Source of the DNA: Echinarachnius parma
Lineage: Eukaryota; Echinodermata; Echinoidea; Clypeasteroida; Echinarachniidae
Direction: 5' to 3'
Length of the DNA stretch: 64,000 nucleotides
Assembly: GCA_037951105.1 (NCBI GenBank)
Contig: JBAMJV010007946.1
Location: 1-64,000 of the forward strand
Below are positions 44,163-54,363 of this stretch, piece after piece. A program made the translations under genes and the position numbers. Under the pieces are notes generated by a model. The model made no database searches and was not told the origin of the DNA. It saw nothing but the letters and a program-made list of their open reading frames with translations. Every line of letters starts with the position of its first letter. Position 1 is the stretch's first letter.

Positions 44163-44479
44163 GGACTTTTAGGACTGTGCCATGCTCATTGAATGTATGC
44201 ATCTATTGCTATTAGCGCAATGGACAGACACAATTATTGATCAATTCTGGTCTATAAATAACCCTCTGCACATTAGAAGCTGACCACAAATGGAATTTCA
44301 AATTTGATTTGATGCCTACTACACATCTAGATCAAGTTACTGGCCCCAAAAGTCCATTTCATGAGTAACCTTTTATATCACTCTTCCCTGATCAAACCTA
44401 TAATTATAGATGAAGCATGACATGTAAAAAACAAGATTATTCTAATTTTGTCAATGTCTGATTGAAAATCTGCTTGCCT

Positions 44480-44579
44480 GATCGTGCCACCAAAATATGA
44501 CTTTTGTACATTTTTGCTGGCCCGAAGTGCAATTTCACTGGCCCCTGGCCAGCGGGCCAGTGCGAGTGTCGAGCCCTGG
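44480..44579 (-). mobile_element. GGCCAG-word repeat end (GGGCTCGACACTCG)
   Basis: Minus-strand start GGGCTCGACACTCGCACTGG, then GGCCAGGGGCCAGTGAAATT and GGGCCAGCAAAAATG. Matches the left part of 13720-14066. Confidence 0.6.
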
Positions 44580-44596
44580 TTTAACTGTCTAGATAT

Positions 44597-44846
44597 GTGA
44601 CCGGTTATAGCAAAACCTTGCACTTGTCGGTAAAAATCAAAAAGTAGATTTTCATACCATTAGGAAGGCATCATCACAAGATTTCAATTGATGCTTTGTT
44701 CTAAGAAATTGGTCAATAATTGGCGATGATTGTTTCAATTTTACAATCATATAGGTCTTTTACACACGTTATGTGAACTTAAAATGCCCATTTCTTCAAA
44801 ACATGAATTACCGACAAGTGCAGGGTTTTGCTATATAGCGTGTCAC
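44597..44846. mobile_element. Foldback element, family CACTTGTCGGTAA (copy 3)
   Basis: GTGACCGGTTATAGCAAAAC at left; GGTTTTGCTATATAGCGTG and TCAC at right. ATAT flanks both ends, consistent with a 4-bp target duplication. Confidence 0.85.
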
Positions 44847-45024
44847 ATATTGTCAACTTTTTACATTCACAGACAGAAAAGTTATGATAATCTTTCACAT
44901 CGTCAGGGATAAAAAGTGCATATTTTTTTAAAATGTTGCTTGGGGTGTTTCCTAAAACTATTGTTTAGCTCTAAAAATAAACGTCAGTACTACACAGCAC
45001 TGTAATCAGTATAAGTTGCTTGAC

Positions 45025-45040
45025 CCCCCCCCCCCCCCCC
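45025..45040. repeat. Poly-C tract
   Basis: Sixteen consecutive C. Confidence 0.9.
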
Positions 45041-46537
45041 TACAATGTAAACTAGTAGTATGGGCAAGTGGCAATGAAGTTACCAATTCCATTTAAACCA
45101 TTCAGGACTACATTGTAAGTCACAAAGATATTTGGGCTACGGCAATGATAGAAATAAACTTTTGTGCCTATACACATGCAAGTAAAACAAGAATTTTTAA
45201 AATTCTAATGGCCTGAAACCCCAAACAAAGAAAAAAACAAATATTAACAAATTACTATTATAACTGGTTGCCTGTATGAGCCTGTATGTAACAATGAAAT
45301 TAGGTGCCCCATTGCTAATTTTGAGTTACCCCGGGTCAGTGGGCCTAGATGCTAATTTCAAGTAATGGCTAGGGTCTATGGGTATGCATGTTGCATGATA
45401 CTGATATTATATGGGCAATTCCGTGGTAACGGAATTACAATTCAGAGAAATTTTGCTCATTCTTTTTCATAATATGGATTAGTCCTATGACCTAAAGGCT
45501 TATCAACACTTTAATAAGTTCTGGAGATATACCTGCTGTCATATAGAAACAAAAATATGGAAATTTCATACATGAGGAAAGTGCTAGCACGTATGATACG
45601 TCGGTAACGGAATTACGGCAGAGAATGGGCCTTTTTTCCCACATTCAACTTTCACATGAATTCCTCTGAAATTTAAAAGACATTTTGTGTAGATTTATTT
45701 TAAAATTCATTGCTATGGGTGTCAACTTCATGATAACATTCATTTTTTCCTTTATGTTCATCTTGTTTGGTCGTAACTGACCATGTTTCAAAAAAAGGCA
45801 GCGGTAACGGAATTACATAAATGGTAACGGAATTACGCCTTCTGAAATTTACCTTAAAAAGTTTAATTTTTTGAATACCAGATAAGCTAAAATCCCTTTA
45901 AAATGTTATTTTTATGTTCAAACATTTATAAAAACCAAAATGCAAGATACTTTTATGCCAAATTATGAAGTAATATTTGAATACGCCTGCTTAATTTGTT
46001 AATTTGGTAACGCAGTGTGAAATTTCTAAAAAAAATAACTATTTGTATTTGCAAAATTCAAGTCAGTCTTCGTTTACATAGTCCTTGTTATCAAACTCTG
46101 CAGTCCTGGCTCAAATCAATGGTCACATATTTCTCTATTTATACTAGAAAGCTATCTAATGAACATGGTAACGGAATTACACTAGTAACACTGCTTTGTC
46201 AATTATCCACAAATTATTCTAAACTATACGTATCCATTGGATAAATATCACTTCTACCAAAGTATTTCATACACATATACTACAAAAACACTTTTTTGAT
46301 CATGTACACTTCCTTATATTATGCAATTTGGACAAAACAGATTGGGAAGCAAGTGCTTAGCAGAACAATAAATCAAAGTCAGATGTCAAATGATGCATGT
46401 ATCAAGGGTAACATGAATTGCTTGAAGTATATCATGCAATACACAATGTGTACAACTTGATATTATAATTCAGAAAACCCTGGGAAGACTTATACATTCG
46501 ACATGTACTAACAAAGTATGTAACCATGCTGGTAAGT

Positions 46538-46975
46538 TTAAAGGGGACCACCAGGCAAAGGACAACACATTATTATATGTTTTGGTACCGTTTTGTGATA
46601 TCAAATAGATACCCGACATTTTGCAAAGGGTTTTGTAATTCATAAACAAATCAATTAATTTCCACCACTTACGGAACCACTGCTATTTCTTGGTTCCATA
46701 CGGGCCAAGCATTTGCGAGTGCGCCAATGCTTTCACGCGTACGTCAATAGAATCCCGGATGATTCGTTCGCTCTGCACAGAGCGCTCTGGCTCTGCACGC
46801 ATACAGTCTTTGCAATTCAGACCGCATGAAAACATGGTTGAGAATGGTGATGCTTTTTCCAATTATATATTTTTTTCTGAAAACATATTTTTGTGAGCTT
46901 GTTGAAGGAATGGAATACTAAATATGTTACCTTTCTATAATAAGAATATTATTTTTGGGTGGTGGTACCCTTTAA
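46538..46975 (+). mobile_element. TTAA MITE, family AGGGGACCACCAGGC (copy 4)
   Basis: TTAA at both ends; AGGGGACCACCAGGCAAAG at left and TTTGGGTGGTGGTACCCT at right. The paralogous site at about 48335 (GACAAGTCAAATGGCCAGC) lacks it. Confidence 0.9.
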
Positions 46976-47170
46976 TGGCCAGCACGGATAGGGTTCAATC
47001 CTATTGTCTGAATGTTAATACCAATAATTCTGGGAAGTTAAAAGCCAGGAAACTATTTAGTATGTTATGAGTAATTATATGAAGGAAAGTGTATCTCTTC
47101 TGTCCATTTGTGGCTCATTGAGGGTATCTATGATATGCTATTAGACCTGTAAATAATGTCTACCTGTATG

Positions 47171-48001
47171 TAGTGCTGTTATCCGATCCGATCCGAGAAG
47201 GGAATTCCCGGCGAACATGGCCTTCAACCGGGAAATTAGCGGTCCGAGAAATGGCCCTTTTTTTCTATAATTCTCGTTTTGGCAACCCATTTTTTTCAGT
47301 AATAATAACAAATTTGTATACTGTACATATAAGAAAAAAATGGGATGAAGTAATTTGCAGTAGGTATGACAGATTTACGACTTGTGGCTAGGACCAGGAG
47401 CAGAGAAGGTCACAATGTTTAAACAGGTTGAGCCTTGAAGTCAATTACCTGAATTTGTGCAGAGCTATACAAAGGGTTTAAGGAGAATGCCCCCACCTGT
47501 TGGAAAGCTTACCCCCAGCCTTTGAATATACTTTTTTAGTCTTTTTCTTGACTCCCACAAACATATATTGTGAACTGGCTTTTCATGTGTATGCTTTATT
47601 GAACATAACTATACACAAAAAAAAACACATAACTCTGCCCCAAACACTGGCACACCCCCAAAATAAATGACCCCAATGCTGCCGCCCATTTTTTTGGGAC
47701 AAACTTTTTAAACATTGTGTTTCTTGTAGTCATAAAAAATTCGCCCAAACATGATCTTACACAGGCCCTGAGTTCACATGTGGTTGTGAGTTTGGTATAT
47801 ATGCATGCCCACTGAACCTTGGCTAATATATATATATGGTATGTCTCCTCATAACTCCCCAAAATAGCAACTGTGTGTGCATGGGTACAGACAGCGTTTT
47901 TGTTCATTCACAAGGGAACCGGGACGAACCGGGACCCGTTAATCATTTTTTATTTCTACGAGCCGGGATCCGAGACGGGATATTTGTTTTACCTAACAGC
48001 A
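47171..48001. mobile_element. Element with GATCCGAGA/CCGGGA words
   Basis: Left TGCTGTTATCCGATCCGATC and right GAGACGGGATATTTG...CCTAACAGCA are loosely inverted. TACCTGTATG flanks both ends (47161-47170 and 48003-48012). GAATTCCCGG, CAACCGGGAA, GGAACCGGGACGAACCGGGA and GCCGGGATCCGAGA words cluster at the two ends. 103 minus-strand codons inside show no known family. Confidence 0.55.
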
Positions 48002-48532
48002 TTACCTGTATGCCATCTACTAAATTGTTCTAAATTAAACTCATCCATCTGATCAAAATCACTACTACTGAAGAATACTACCAAGACACTTTTTTGATCA
48101 TGTACACATACTTGATGCAATTTGGACATAATACATTGTTAGAAGCATGTACAAGAACATTAATTTATAGTCAGAGATAAGGTGATACATGTATCAGGGA
48201 TACAATTAATTGTTTGTAGTATATTATGTAATGCACAATGTGTACAACTTGATATTAAAGATGTTTAAGTTTTAAAAATCCTAAACTTATTTATAAACTG
48301 TACTAACAAAGTATGTTACAATACTGACAAGTCAAATGGCCAGCAAGGATAGAGTTCAATCTTATTGTCTGAACTTTAATTCATCAGCAATAATACTGGC
48401 AAGCTACATTTTAAAGCCAGTGAATAAGTTAGCATGATACATGCATTTATATGAAGAAGAGTATATATCTATTCTGTCTGTTTGTGGCTCTTTTACATAT
48501 CTAAGACCTGTGAATAATGTAATTGGCCCGAA

Positions 48533-48970
48533 TTCTCAAATCAGTAGCTCAACTTGAGCTTGACTTAAAAAGACAAAACCTACCGGTAGCAATATTCACC
48601 AGTAGACCTATTGTGTAGTTCCTGTATGGTGCTATAATATTTGAATGGTTTCCTTTCATTATCTAGTCAATCCCTTGAGTTCTGATATTAGGCAACAGGG
48701 CAATGGGCCCTTTGAAATATAGCTGAAGTATAGTCTGTCATCAGCCCAATTGTGTCTGGATCATCCTGGACATTTGCAGGTGACCTCTTATAATATTGAC
48801 AGAATTTCAAAGGGCCCATTGTCTTAATGCTTTTAAGCAGAAGCAAGGGATTGACTAGATAATGAGATGAAACTTTATACTAAATACTCCTGCTGGCGCA
48901 AAGTGGTACTGGTAGTCTTGGTCTTTTTAGACCAATCTCAAGTTGAGCAACTGATGATATTTCAAGCCAA
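48533..48970. mobile_element. Foldback element TTGGCCCGAATTCTC
   Basis: Left arm TCAGTAGCTCAACTTGAG then TTAAAAAGAC; right arm GTCTTTTTAGACC then CTCAAGTTGAGCAACTGA. Inner arms CTAGTCAATCCCTTGAG with GGGCAATGGGCCCTTTGAAA, and the complement near 48810-48862. Confidence 0.75.
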
Positions 48971-48972
48971 AG

Positions 48973-49256
48973 TCATCTACTATGTGGCCAACCATACTTC
49001 TCTGGTACTGTTTGCTTCAATAATTTGACAGTAATGTTACTATCCACAGCTTCTATCACTTGGCCAATTAATTTGTTGGCATTGTTTTCTTTGCAGTGTT
49101 GAAATACCACCATTTCAATTTGAGGTCCTCCATGCCGCTGCTGCTGACATTGCTAATATAGACTGTGTTGTTGCTTTTTCCTCTTTTCTGAGTGTTCTTG
49201 CTGTTATCTTAGACACTATCTTCCTCAATACTACCTGCAGTCTTAGACTTCAACAA
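48973..49256 (-). pseudogene. Possible frameshifted coding remnant
   Basis: On the minus strand, 49140-48973 encodes GGPQIEMVVFQHCKENN, NKLIGQVIEAVDSNITVKLL and KQTVPEKYGWPHSR before TGA. Upstream, in a frame shifted by one base, 49246-49120 encodes LRKIVSKITARTLRKEEKA and TTQSILAMSAAAA. The two parts read as one protein with a single frameshift. I do not recognise the family. It lies inside the GTAACGGAATTAC element and could be the relic of its protein, a captured exon, or chance. No start codon or other exon was identified. Confidence 0.25.
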
Positions 49257-49260
49257 GGGG

Positions 49261-49577
49261 AGGGTGTTGGGGTTGGGTGATCTATTTTTTTTTTTCTTGC
49301 CAAAGACTGCAAGATTTTGTTTGTTTATACTTTGTGAAAACTATGCCTGACATATATGTTTAATAGATAAACTGTTTCTCAACTATTTTTATGGCAAAAG
49401 AACAGAAGGTCATAAGAGAGGATCTATCTCATTTGATATCTTCCTTTATATTCATAATTTGTTTTTACTCATCAGAAGTTGGATTTTGTTTTCCCCCCTG
49501 TATGCAGGTGGAGTTCCTTTCTTTCAAAAACTTCCTACCCACTTTGAAGTCAAATTAATGTTGCGTCCCCTACCGAT
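49261..49577. other. Interior of GTAACGGAATTAC element
   Basis: AT-rich with a T12 run at 49286; no word copies, no coding frame. Confidence 0.4.
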
Positions 49578-50140
49578 GTAATTCCGTTACCGGTGTAATT
49601 CCGTTACCATGTAATTCCGTTACCGATGTTTTCATAGAAATGGGTGAAGATATTAAAGAATTGGGTGTTTGGGATTTCAAGGACACATATTTTAGCATTG
49701 GATTTACAATTACAGAATAATTCATCAATATTAAAGTTCTTTAAAAAAACTTTCTTGGAATTTCGGTAACGGAATTACATACAAATTGGAGTAGATTTGG
49801 TCATTCTGTCCAGCAAATATTGGTTCCGGTTGGAACAAGTGCTTTACAAAATAAGAAGATTATCCATATACTAGTATAACTGCAAAGTATACAAAGGAAT
49901 AAGTTCAGGGATCAATGATTTATTGATTTGGTATTGAATTTAGTCATTTTTTCAATTCTGAAGCCTAGAAAACACAAAAAGTTCAAACACTGCTTTCAGA
50001 AAAACAGATTAAGTTATTCACAAACGGTCTTCTATTCACTAATATATAGGACGTTGTCCACCCAAAACATGCTTTGAAATTGTATTTCATAAACTTTTAA
50101 ATTTTCCATTTTTGGCCTCTCTCATCCGGAATTGCCCATA

Positions 50141-50510
50141 TTAGCCTTGTGAGGGTTAAGAGATAAATTAGAGTGAGAATCAGCTGGTCTGGATTCTATG
50201 TGCATCATACAAACCAACCCTCCAACCCGCCGTAATCTGTTTAATTGTACCATCAATGGGTCTGCACATTTATGAGAGAGCAATTAAAACTCGACACTGT
50301 GCAACAGGGTCAGAGCTCTGCTCTTCGCACTAATACCCAAAACGTACCTTTATTTCCTAATGATTCGGTATTATTTTGTTTATTTAATGTTTTATGATTT
50401 GTTGTTATATTGTATATTATTGTAAACGCTGTGATATAGTTTAAGTCCTATGAATAGCATAGCCATAGCTAAGTGCCTAATAATAATGCATTATCTGATC
50501 ATGGATAACG
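50141..50510. other. Unassigned stretch
   Basis: 50290-50480 (GGTCAGAGCTCTGCTCTTCG, then TATTGTAAACGCTGTGATAT, AATAATAATG) resembles a decayed SINE body and tail on the plus strand. Confidence 0.35.
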
Positions 50511-50690
50511 CAGTCAAACCTTCTCTCGCGGCCACCTGTATATAAACCACCTGACTATAGAGACCACTATTCTTGACTTCCTTGAATTAATGCAGTTTAC
50601 ATGTAAATGAACCTGTCTATAAAGACTACCTGCTGATAAAGACCACATTTTCTGTCTCCCTTGGGTGGTCTTTATAGACAGGTTTGACTG
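50511..50690. mobile_element. Mariner-type MITE CAGTCAAACC
   Basis: CAGTCAAACC at the left and GGTTTGACTG at the right, TA at 50691. Arms with GACCACC, TATAAAGACCAC and GGTGGTCTTTATAGACAGG. About 180 bp. Left flanking TA has decayed to CG. Confidence 0.8.
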
Positions 50691-50697
50691 TACATGA

Positions 50698-50991
50698 CCG
50701 AGCATGGTGGCTTAGCGGTTAGAGTGTCCGCCTCATGCACGGGAGGTCCCGGGTTCGAACCCAGACCGGATCATACCAAAGACTTTTTAAATGGTACCCT
50801 CTGCCTTCTAGCCAGGCGCTCGGCATTTATAGAATGGAGAAGGGAAAGTTAATCACACGAGTTACCAGAGGACTGGCCCCCTTCTGTAGCTTTCGCTACA
50901 TTTAGTAGACGTGTGGCCTAGGGCTAATGAATCAGAGATAGGTGCCGCCTTATGTGCCAACATTGGCACAGGATCGTCTTTAACTTTACTG
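50698..50991 (+). mobile_element. tRNA-derived SINE (family 1, copy 2, full length)
   Basis: Starts CCGAGCATGGTGGCTTAGCG with A box TGGCTTAGCGG and B box GGGTTCGAACCC. Body as in 14925-15191. It begins within 8 bp of the mariner MITE end, which suggests insertion at that TA-rich junction. Confidence 0.9.
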
Positions 50992-51172
50992 ACATACCAT
51001 GTCCCTGTGGGTTAACCATGTCAATGCACATTCTACAGCATCAGCCATTTGGGCCATTCGGCCAGAGGGTAATAACAAATGTAATTTTGTGGGGTCTATC
51101 CTGTATAAAGCCTGCCTGCAATTAAATAGCACTCTGAAATTTGTTTGCACTGAACTCTAACAGAGTTCAACT

Positions 51173-51851
51173 TTAAAGGGATCGAGTAACATTGTCCAAA
51201 TCCACAAAAATTAATTACAATCTATCTAACTAGTGGTTCCGTCATAGTGTGTAGTATTTGTAAATTACCAATTTAGAAGCATGGAACTTTTTTCTTACCT
51301 CTATTCTTCTCTAAGCCTTACACTCTGATCACATTTTCTTTGACTGCAGCCACTTAAGGACCCACCCATGCCTGTTTTTACCTGATTGGTCAAGCAGTCC
51401 TGACACTCACCCACTCACAGTTGCTTTCATTGTTTTGTGTCTCCGCCTCCTTTCCTCTTTCCAGCCCCCCTTCCATACATGTATGTGTTTATGTTGGTAT
51501 ATATTCTGTGTTTTTTCTGTAGTTACTGTCGTTTGTGCCCTGACGAAGATTCTGCTAGGATCGAAAGCTAGGCTGTATAGAACTTTTTTCTTCTTCAAAT
51601 TTCCCTTTCGTTAAAAAGATATTACGATTGAAGTTTTCAGATTTTTAAATATCCACTGAATAGTCATAACTTTGTATAAAGTCAGTGGCTCAGTGCAACA
51701 ATTTAGTGAATATCACTTGTCATTTTCGCTCATTACTCGATCATATAACATCCATTTAACGCAAAATTTTCAAACATATTACTCAGTGGACATATATCAA
51801 CAATTCATCACTTTTTGCACACATGTCAACAAAATTATAAGATCCATTTAA
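51173..51851 (+). mobile_element. TTAA MITE, family AGGGACTTAGTAACATTG (copy 3), with inserted segment
   Basis: AGGGATCGAGTAACATTGTC at left, TCAACAAAATTATAAGATCC at right, TTAA at both ends. Between about 51270 and 51590 it carries foreign sequence including CCTGACGAAGATTCTGCTAG then GATCGAAAGCTAGGCTG. That resembles the GACGAAG...CGAAA segment often near Penelope-like retroelement ends (inference). Confidence 0.65.
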
Positions 51852-51894
51852 AAGCAAGTGATGCTCTTGAAAGCATTTATTTTCTTCGACACTC

Positions 51895-52245
51895 AACATG
51901 GCTCAAAATTATCACTAGCCCACTGATTCAGGGCCACCAAAGGTTAATGTAGCTTTGGGCCACCAAAATGTTATTCATTTACAATTTTGATTGTCCAAAT
52001 GATGACACACGCGATGTCCACGCGATGTACAACCGTACCGCAGAGCAATCATGGAGGCCGCTGGTGTATTGCGTTGTGCATGCAGCGCTTGTATGCATGC
52101 TACCCCCCCGCAAAGAGAGCATTTTGAACGTAAATAAAGCATTTAACGAAAATAATTTCACACTCTTTGGTACCCCAGTGTACATCCCTGAAAAATAAAT
52201 AAATAATTAAACAAAATGGGGGATTTTCATTTGTCATCAAATGGG
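51895..52245. repeat. GGGCCACC words and second copy of the ATGATGACA repeat
   Basis: 51925-51970 has AGGGCCACCAAAGG and GGGCCACCAAAATG. 52000-52245 is the diverged sister of 34516-34741 (GATGACACACGCGATG to TTTGTCATCAAAT). Confidence 0.5.
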
Positions 52246-52400
52246 CAACCAAATATATATGTACTTTGACTTTCCTGTGGCACTTTTCTTTGTTTGGCAT
52301 CACAAGATCTATGCCATACTTGTAGATATCTGACCATAATATATTGATGCATGATTGTGTATCAATTAAAAACTAATTCAATGCCAGAAATGGACTATTT

Positions 52401-52980
52401 TCATGGTGCCCCAGGCCATGGGGTAAGTGAATTCATGGTGCCCCAGGCCATGGGGTAAGTGAATTCATGGTGCCCCAGGCCATGGGGTAAGTGAATTCAT
52501 GGTGCCCCAGGCCATGGGGTAAGTGAATTCATGGTGCCCCAGGCCATGGGGTAAGTGAATTCATGGTGCCCCAGGCCATGGGGTAAGTGAATTCATGGTG
52601 CCCCAGGCCATGGGGTAAGTGAATTCATGGTGCCCCAGGCCATGGGGTAAGTGAATTCATGGTGCCCCAGGCCATGGGGTAAGTGAATTCATGGTGCCCC
52701 ATGCCATGGGGTAAGTGAATTCATGGTGCCCCAGGCCATGGGGTAAGTGAATTCATGGTGCCCCAGGCCATGGGGTAAGTGAATTCATGGTGCCCCAGGC
52801 CATGGGGTAAGTGAATTCATGGTGCCCCAGGCCATGGGGTAAGTGAATTCATTGTGCCCCAGGCCATGGGGTAAGTGAATTCATGGTGCCCCAGGCCATG
52901 GGGTAAGTGAATTCATGGTGCCCCAGGCCATGGGGTAAGTGAATTCATGGTGCCCCAGGCCATGGGGTAAGTGAATTCAT
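52401..52980 (+). repeat. 32-bp satellite, 18 copies
   Basis: The unit GGTGCCCCAGGCCATGGG plus GTAAGTGAATTCAT repeats every 32 bp from 52405 to 52980. Only two units vary (CCCCATGCCATGG near 52697; TTCATTGTGCCCC near 52848). Each unit has an EcoRI site and a near-palindromic CCCCAGGCCATGGGG. Homogeneity implies recent expansion. Confidence 0.98.
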
Positions 52981-53153
52981 CAAATTTGGCTGGCCCCGAA
53001 TCAGAATCAAATGGCTCCAAACACAGAAAAACATGAGAATTGATTTTTAATTTGGTTCCCTAGTCGGGCAAGTAAAATGTTAAATATTTGACATTGACCC
53101 CCCAAAATCTAAGTAGTTCGAAGGTCATTTCTGGTGGCTAATTTCGAGCCCTG
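52981..53153 (-). mobile_element. GGGCTCGAAATTAGCC-ended repeat
   Basis: The minus-strand start is GGGCTCGAAATTAGCCACC, and GGGCAAGTAAAATG and TGGCCCCGAATC words lie toward 52981. Related terminus to 12738 and 44579. Confidence 0.45.
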
Positions 53154-53761
53154 GCTAATGAAAATCTCAAATGTAAAATTTTGCTATCAAGAGCCAAATA
53201 ATTTGTCGTAGCGGATGACATTTTACTTGACCAGCCGAGCAACTAGCAGAAAGGGTTAGAGTGGAGACTTGTCCGAGGTATGTGTAGTTCGTTTTTTGCT
53301 GGATTGGCACAATCTCCGTTAGATTAAGCTTTAATGAAGTGCATCTACTCTAGATGGTAAAGGTATACTAGTCTTATTCCAAGCCTCAAATGAAAGATGA
53401 ATGCTTGTTAGTGGTGCGTGTTTAATAGTGAATTTAGCATCTCAGTCTTTAATAAATACATGGAATAATTTTTTAAATAATGAATTAGCAAGCTGTTATT
53501 TCAAAGCAATTTGATAACTTTAGATGAACGTTTGTGAATACTTTCAAGTTTCAAAGCAGTTTAGTGACATTAGATTTTTTTTAAACCACGGAACATTGTT
53601 AAAGAATAACCCATTATTGAAAAAAAAATGGATTCATGAGCAAGTTTCTTATAGATTCAAAAGCAGTTAAATGATAAAAATTAAAAAAACAAGCATGAAT
53701 GTTTGTGATCAAACAGGTTAGTGTTCGTATGAAAGCATTTGTTGTTAGAGAATGCGTGTTG
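53154..53761. other. 3' flank of the 194-residue ORF
   Basis: AT-rich. On the minus strand, ATTAAA polyadenylation-like signals lie at 53448-53453 and 53421-53426, about 310-340 bp past the stop codon. A repeat of CTTTAGATGAACGTTTGTGA type lies at 53520-53570. Confidence 0.35.
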
Positions 53762-54346
53762 CTATGGTAACAAGATGTTATATACGGCACCTTCCGGTTC
53801 ATTCTCGTGCAGCGGCAGCTTCAGGATCGGTGGGAGCCGTGGCCAGAGGTGGCGTCTGATTGGTCGATGCAGCAACCAGATGAATATCCTCCGCACATCT
53901 TGGCAAAAGGTGCGCACCTCTCCGACGCATCGCCCCGGACATCGACAGAAGCAGCGACACACGCAACGAAGACAGGCACACGTGCGCGTGACGATTATCA
54001 CAAACAGGAGCCAAACGGTTTCGAGTATGTTCGCGATACCGAGCAAGATGCGGCGAGGGAAGCTCATGTTTGACCGTGAACGTGAAGACGGGCGCATATT
54101 GTCTCCCCCCTCGGCGGTAGAAGTGCGACTCTCCTGGAGTTCTATGGGTACACGGGTGTAGGACATCACTCGGTGCAGAAGGATGGTGACCACCGCTAGA
54201 AGGATCGCCCACAGGAGCAGGCAGTGCTGGTTGTCCCCGTCTATGTACCAGGCAGCAGGTTGCTGGTAACCGTTCCAAGCCTGCTCCTCCTCGGCAGGTT
54301 GTTGGAGATTGTTCAACGTCTGGTGACTCTGCTTCTCTTCTTCCAT
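53762..54346 (-). CDS. Hypothetical two-membrane-segment, cysteine-rich protein, 194 aa
   Basis: ATG at 54346 in a good context (GAGATGG) and TAG at 53762. Residues 1-38 are polar and acidic (MEEEKQSHQTLNNL). Residues about 40-60 are hydrophobic (HCLLLWAILLAVVTILLHRV), and residues about 102-120 again (LLGIANILETVWLLFVIIV). A run of cysteines follows at once (CACLRCVCRCFCRCPGRC), which could be palmitoylated or bind metal. A basic tail (RPIRRHLWPRL) ends the protein. The region is much richer in GC and CpG than its surroundings, which supports real coding over a shadow frame. I do not recognise a family. It could be a single-exon gene or a last exon; the overlapping plus frame of 140 codons is less protein-like. 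Confidence 0.5.
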   Translation of the reverse strand: MEEEKQSHQTLNNLQQPAEEEQAWNGYQQPAAWYIDGDNQHCLLLWAILLAVVTILLHRVMSYTRVPIELQESRTSTAEGGDNMRPSSRSRSNMSFPRRILLGIANILETVWLLFVIIVTRTCACLRCVCRCFCRCPGRCVGEVRTFCQDVRRIFIWLLHRPIRRHLWPRLPPILKLPLHENEPEGAVYNILLP

Positions 54347-54363
54347 CTCAATCCATAATTTGT

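Larger units (their letters stand above)
46195..48525 (+). repeat. Direct duplication of about 0.5 kb inside the GTAACGGAATTAC element
   Basis: 46195-46537 plus 46976-47160 matches 48015-48525. Shared blocks: ACACTTTTTTGATCATGTAC, TGATRCATGTATCARGG, CACAATGTGTACAACTTGAT, ATGGCCAGCANGGATAG, GTTCAATC and TTGTGGCTC. Only the first copy holds the MITE at 46538-46975. Confidence 0.85.
45411..50138. mobile_element. 4.7-kb TIR element with nine GTAACGGAATTAC words and nested insertions
   Basis: TIR TATGGGCAATTCCG at 45410-45423, inverted at 50127-50140; flanks allow ATAT or TTA as target duplication. GTAACGGAATTAC occurs at 45426, 45604, 45804, 45824 and 46168, reversed at 49578, 49595 and 49611, forward at 49766. 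The TIR itself carries AATTCCG, the complement of the word's core. The middle holds a direct duplication (46195-47160 and 48015-48525), a TTAA MITE, a GATCCGAGA-word element and a foldback. A decayed coding segment lies at 48973-49256. Confidence 0.75.

Noticed and set aside
50698..50991. Functional tRNA gene at the SINE head
   Set aside because: The A and B boxes are intact, but a 200-bp body shared with 14925-15191 follows directly.
52401..52980. CRISPR-like direct repeat array
   Set aside because: There are no unique spacers; the whole 32-bp unit repeats head to tail, so it is a satellite.
53739..54161. Plus-strand frame of 140 codons overlapping the 194-residue ORF
   Set aside because: Arg/Ser/Thr-rich shadow of the minus-strand ORF without hydrophobic segments or a recognisable domain.
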